A stretch of 6,796 bases of DNA from the NCBI GenBank assembly GCA_029937135.1, contig JAPYQX010000162.1:1-6796 (forward strand). The letters are read 5' to 3'. Below are positions 5,653-6,796 of this stretch, in pieces; within the stretch, counting starts at the first letter, position 1; the number at the start of each line of letters is the position of its first letter. The notes under the pieces are model-generated. The model was not told the DNA's origin, made no database searches, and was given only the letters and a program-made list of their open reading frames with translations. The DNA comes from Nitrospinota bacterium (GTDB lineage: Bacteria > UBA8248). The position numbers were made by a program, and so were the translations under genes.

Positions 5653-6597
5653 ATGCGCTTTGGAATGATGGCGGCGGGCGGGGTGGGCGGCTACTTCGGA
5701 GGGATGATCCATCGCGCGGGCGGGGACGTGCGCTTCATCGCGCGCGGCGAGCACCTGAAAGCCATCCGGGAGCGAGGGCTCAGGGTGGACTGCGCCGCGC
5801 CCGAACCCTTCACGACCGAGGGCGTCTTCGCCACCGACGACCCGGCGGAGGCCGGACCCTGCGACGTTATCTTCTACGCCGTCAAGACGATTGCCAACGA
5901 CGCCGCCATCCCCGCCATCGCGCCCATGGTGGGTCCCGAAACCGTCATCATCAATCTCCAGAACGGGGTGGACAACGAAGAAAAGCTTGCCGCCGCCTAC
6001 GGCGAAAATTACGTCATGGGCGGCACCGCCTACATCCTCACCTCCGTCGAGCGGCCAGGCGTCATCAAGCAGATCGGCGGGCCGCGCCGCATCGTCTTTG
6101 GCCGGCTGGCGGGCGGCCCCAGCCCGCACGGGGAGGAAATTCTGGCCGAGTTGAAACGCATGGAGATCAACGCCGAGTATACCGAGGACATCCAGGCCGA
6201 GCTCTGGACGAAATTTCTTTTCATCTGCGCCGTGAACGGCATGACCGCTCTCACCCGTTCCCCGATCGGGGAGATCATGGCCTACGGGGGAACGCGCGGG
6301 ATGATGCGCGGAATCATGCGCGAGGTTTACGAGACCGGCCGCGCGCGAGGGGTGAAAATACCGGACGGCACCGACGAAAAGCTCTACGCTTTTCTCGACG
6401 AGCAAAACCCCGCCAGCAAGGGGAGCATGTGCCACGATCTCGAGGCCGGCCGCCGCCTCGACATCGAAACCCTGAACGGTGCCGCCTCCCGCCTCGGCAA
6501 GGAGGCCGGGATAGACACCCCGTTGAACGACTACATCTACCGCATCCTCAAGCTCGCCGATATGCAGGCGGCGGGCGAGATCGAGCCGAAGACGTAA
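5653..6597 (+). CDS. Ketopantoate reductase family (ApbA/PanE) paralogue
   Basis: This is a 314-residue NADPH-type oxidoreductase with an N-terminal Rossmann domain (AAGGVGGYFGG at 7-17, then IARGEH at 29-34, typical of NADPH binding), the LQNGVDN block (102-108) and an all-helical C-terminal domain (about 175-300). The catalytic lysine is visible as Lys187 (LWTKF), with Asn195 (AVNGMTAL) and Ser258 (GSMCHDLEAGR). Differences from true PanE: the first Gly of GxGxxG is Ala7, the residue matching E. coli Asn180 is Ile191, and the residue matching catalytic Glu256 is Asp270 (RRLDIETLNG). With no panB or panC nearby, this fits a paralogue reducing another 2-oxoacid better than pantothenate synthesis, so I give no symbol. 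A strong AAGGAG (5641-5646) lies 6 bases before ATG 5653. It follows the D-2-hydroxyacid dehydrogenase by 35 bases, suggesting a shared pathway. Confidence 0.9.
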   Translation: MRFGMMAAGGVGGYFGGMIHRAGGDVRFIARGEHLKAIRERGLRVDCAAPEPFTTEGVFATDDPAEAGPCDVIFYAVKTIANDAAIPAIAPMVGPETVIINLQNGVDNEEKLAAAYGENYVMGGTAYILTSVERPGVIKQIGGPRRIVFGRLAGGPSPHGEEILAELKRMEINAEYTEDIQAELWTKFLFICAVNGMTALTRSPIGEIMAYGGTRGMMRGIMREVYETGRARGVKIPDGTDEKLYAFLDEQNPASKGSMCHDLEAGRRLDIETLNGAASRLGKEAGIDTPLNDYIYRILKLADMQAAGEIEPKT

Positions 6598-6636
6598 ACC
6601 ACCCATAAATTCCATTGCCATGAAATCGAAGGCGGT

Positions 6637-6666
6637 TATCGTTTCATCGAAGCTATCGTTTTATCG
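6637..6666. repeat. 13-bp direct repeat (17-bp period) upstream of the last gene; possible operator
   Basis: TATCGTTTCATCG (6637-6649) and TATCGTTTTATCG (6654-6666) differ at one base. ATGAAA at 6620-6625 is also inverted relative to TTTCAT at 6642-6647, and ATCGAAG recurs at 6625-6631 and 6646-6652. This cluster lies in the 135-bp gap between the PanE-like gene and the start at 6733, where a regulator of the downstream gene could bind. I found no clear -35/-10 pair. An operator role is inference. Confidence 0.4.
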
Positions 6667-6675
6667 TGAAAGACC

Positions 6676-6699
6676 CCCGGCGGACCGGGCAGGTTTTAT
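6676..6699 (+). terminator. Weak candidate terminator after the PanE-like gene
   Basis: CCCGG-CGGA-CCGGG (6676-6689) is a 5-bp GC stem with a 4-base loop, followed after CAGG by TTTTAT. The stem is short and the T-run is displaced by several bases, so termination, if any, is probably partial. Confidence 0.3.
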
Positions 6700-6732
6700 T
6701 CGGAGCACATTCTTTATAGTGGAGACAGCGTC

Positions 6733-6796
6733 ATGCCCTTTTACAATCCCGGCGAAATCGAACTCGTAAAAATGCCCGGCCGGAACCGTAAAGGGC
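6733..6796 (+). CDS. Start of an unidentified protein, cut by the window edge
   Basis: ATG 6733 has GGAG (6721-6724) 8 bases upstream and opens a frame that stays open for 21 codons to the end of the window. The protein begins MPFYNPGEIELVKMPG and continues with basic residues (RNRKG). There is no signal peptide or membrane segment in this part. The family cannot be identified from so few residues. The gap before it contains direct repeats that could control it separately from the upstream genes. Confidence 0.6.
   Translation, partial: MPFYNPGEIELVKMPGRNRKG

Noticed and set aside
5560..6621. 353-codon open frame on the - strand opposite the PanE-like gene
   Set aside because: It is an antisense shadow of a gene with clear catalytic motifs and a strong ribosome-binding site.

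Overview
The window is a GC-rich bacterial segment coding densely on the + strand, with one disrupted gene on the - strand at the left edge. Shine-Dalgarno sites of the GGAG/AAGGAG type precede most genes. An OmpA/MotB-type peptidoglycan-binding protein points to a Gram-negative, probably a proteobacterium or a related environmental lineage. I cannot name the species, and no rRNA, tRNA, CRISPR array, transposase or phage gene is visible.

Left edge (1-421, - strand): the 5' part of a MocR/GabR-type regulator gene, a GntR-like winged helix followed by a linker that reaches the start of the aminotransferase-like domain at the window edge. The frame is broken by what looks like a 14-bp duplication (9-bp repeats at 311-319 and 325-333). 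Removing one unit restores a textbook MocR N-terminus. Just upstream of its start, five tandem 10-bp units with an invariant ATAC core (431-480) form a helically phased, operator-like array. The array also lies on the path to the divergent + strand genes.

Centre (631-3202): a stand-alone MOSC-domain protein, a TauE/SafE-type membrane transporter, and an M24 (creatinase/aminopeptidase P fold) protein in which four of the five usual metal ligands are replaced. Next (3379-4596) comes a membrane-anchored coiled-coil protein with a C-terminal OmpA/MotB domain.

Right part (4640-6597): two Rossmann oxidoreductases, a D-2-hydroxyacid dehydrogenase with its catalytic Arg/Glu/His intact and a ketopantoate-reductase-family (ApbA/PanE) paralogue with several altered motif positions. 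After a 135-bp gap with direct repeats, another gene starts at 6733 and runs off the edge.

Working model (inference): a MocR-controlled, or formerly controlled, accessory locus that moves a small organic anion across the membrane (TauE) and processes it with an M24-fold hydrolase-like protein and 2-oxo/2-hydroxyacid oxidoreductases. The substrate cannot be read from the sequence. The OmpA-like gene may be an unrelated neighbour. The features most worth following up are the decamer array beside the broken MocR gene and the M24 protein with a remodelled active site.
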